Positions 5,792 through 6,418 of a stretch of 6,418 nucleotides of DNA are shown here, in pieces. Positions within the stretch are counted from its first letter, which is position 1; each line of letters starts with the position of its first letter. The notes below the pieces were generated by a model. The model did no database searches, was not told the origin of the DNA, and saw only the letters and a list, made by a program, of their open reading frames with translations. Made by a program: the position numbers and the translations under genes. Source of the DNA: Anaerolineales bacterium. GTDB lineage: Bacteria > Chloroflexota > Anaerolineae > Anaerolineales > UBA6663. The DNA lies in assembly GCA_016789245.1 (NCBI GenBank), contig JAEURM010000113.1:1-6418 (forward strand), in the 5' to 3' direction.

Positions 5792-6418
5792 TTACGCCTT
5801 CACCTTGCGCGGGCGTAGAAAACGCACGCCTACTCCGATGATGACGGCGGCGACCAGCGCGAAGGGGCCAAGCACCACCACCAACCAAATCGCAATATCC
5901 GTGAGTGATTGCGCCAGCCGGACGAACACATCCGAAGCATCTTTGAACGTCTCACTCGGATTCCACTCCGTAGGCTTGGCTTGCACCGGCGCGGTTTGCG
6001 GCACAAACGCCACCGTGATGGTAGAAAACGCCGCGCGGCCTTCGTAATACTTCATCTGGCCTTTCACTTGCTCAATCTGCGCTTCTAACTCAGAAAGTTG
6101 CGCGTTTACTTTGAGAGACTCTTCCACCGTTTTGGCTTCAGTCAAGAACTCACGCACGCGGGCGGAGGTAGCTTCTAAGTTGTTCAAGCGCGAGCGCAAA
6201 TCCACGTACTCCGCGCTCACATCCTGCCCAGTGGCCGATTCACGCATCACCTCCACACTAGTGTTACGCAGTTGGTTAAGCGTGGCCTCAAACTGAGCCG
6301 AGGGCACGGCAATTTGCGCGTTGGCGTACACGTAATCGCCGCGTTGCTCCGTTTGTGAGTTGATGACATAGCCGCCCATATCCGCCGCCAGTTGCGTGAG
6401 GCGCGTGAGGCTGGCGTT
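5792..6418 (-). CDS. DUF4349 membrane protein with coiled coil (5' partial)
   Basis: The last 208 residues of a DUF4349 protein; the frame stays open to the right edge (reading NASLTRLTQLAADMGGYV before the Met at 6379), so that Met is internal and the N-terminus, expected to hold a signal peptide or lipobox, is missing. The visible order is the family's: an alpha/beta part ending in VPSAQFEATLNQLRN, the hallmark GQDVSAEYVDLRSRLNNLEA, a coiled coil of about 60 residues with heptad-like Leu/Ile spacing (QLSELEAQIEQVKGQMKYYE), a beta strand FSTITVAFVP, a Pro-containing linker, one membrane helix (IWLVVVLGPFALVAAVIIGV) and a basic cytoplasmic tail RFLRPRKVKA. The topology suggests the bulk is outside the membrane with the C-terminus inside. 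Function of the family is unknown. It is the first visible gene of the - strand block, followed by a shorter relative and a vWA lipoprotein. Confidence 0.93.
   Translation of the reverse strand, partial: NASLTRLTQLAADMGGYVINSQTEQRGDYVYANAQIAVPSAQFEATLNQLRNTSVEVMRESATGQDVSAEYVDLRSRLNNLEATSARVREFLTEAKTVEESLKVNAQLSELEAQIEQVKGQMKYYEGRAAFSTITVAFVPQTAPVQAKPTEWNPSETFKDASDVFVRLAQSLTDIAIWLVVVLGPFALVAAVIIGVGVRFLRPRKVKA

Overview
The window is ordinary bacterial chromosome, gene-dense and moderately GC-rich. It probably comes from the phylum Chloroflexota (Anaerolineae-like or a relative). That placement is an inference from three things: a secreted protein ending in a YLPxV-type tail common in that phylum, lipoproteins with short LAAC lipoboxes followed by Pro/Ala-rich linkers, and palindromic intergenic repeats of the GTAGG...CCTAC and CGGAT...ATCCG types. 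No marker gene fixes the taxonomy.

Layout. On the + strand, a Crp/Fnr-family transcription regulator enters from the left edge (2-634, 5' end missing) and is followed by a stem-loop terminator (688-724). A 279-nt intergenic region then leads to a long secreted protein (914-3181) with a signal peptide, a hydrazine-synthase-alpha-like middle region and a single C-terminal c-type haem site (CANCH). A perfect 12-bp stem (3227-3259) separates it from a convergent block on the - strand and could terminate transcription from both sides.

Read on the - strand from the right edge, that block contains a DUF4349 protein with a coiled coil and a C-terminal membrane segment (6418-5792, 5' end missing), then a shorter DUF4349-like lipoprotein that lacks the coiled coil (5743-5153), then a YfbK-type von Willebrand factor A lipoprotein with an intact MIDAS (4968-3295). 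A REP-like palindrome fills most of the 48-nt gap between the first two. The 184-nt gap before the third holds a 23-bp hairpin nested inside a 14-bp inverted repeat, plus a plausible promoter for the vWA gene.

The three - strand genes look like one cell-envelope module: membrane-anchored DUF4349 proteins plus a metal-dependent adhesion-type lipoprotein, all predicted to act on the outer face of the membrane. The haem protein is also exported, but nothing in the sequence links it to that module. No RNA genes, CRISPR arrays, transposases or phage genes are visible. The best candidates for something undescribed are the monohaem HZS-alpha-like protein and the paired long/short DUF4349 proteins beside a vWA lipoprotein.
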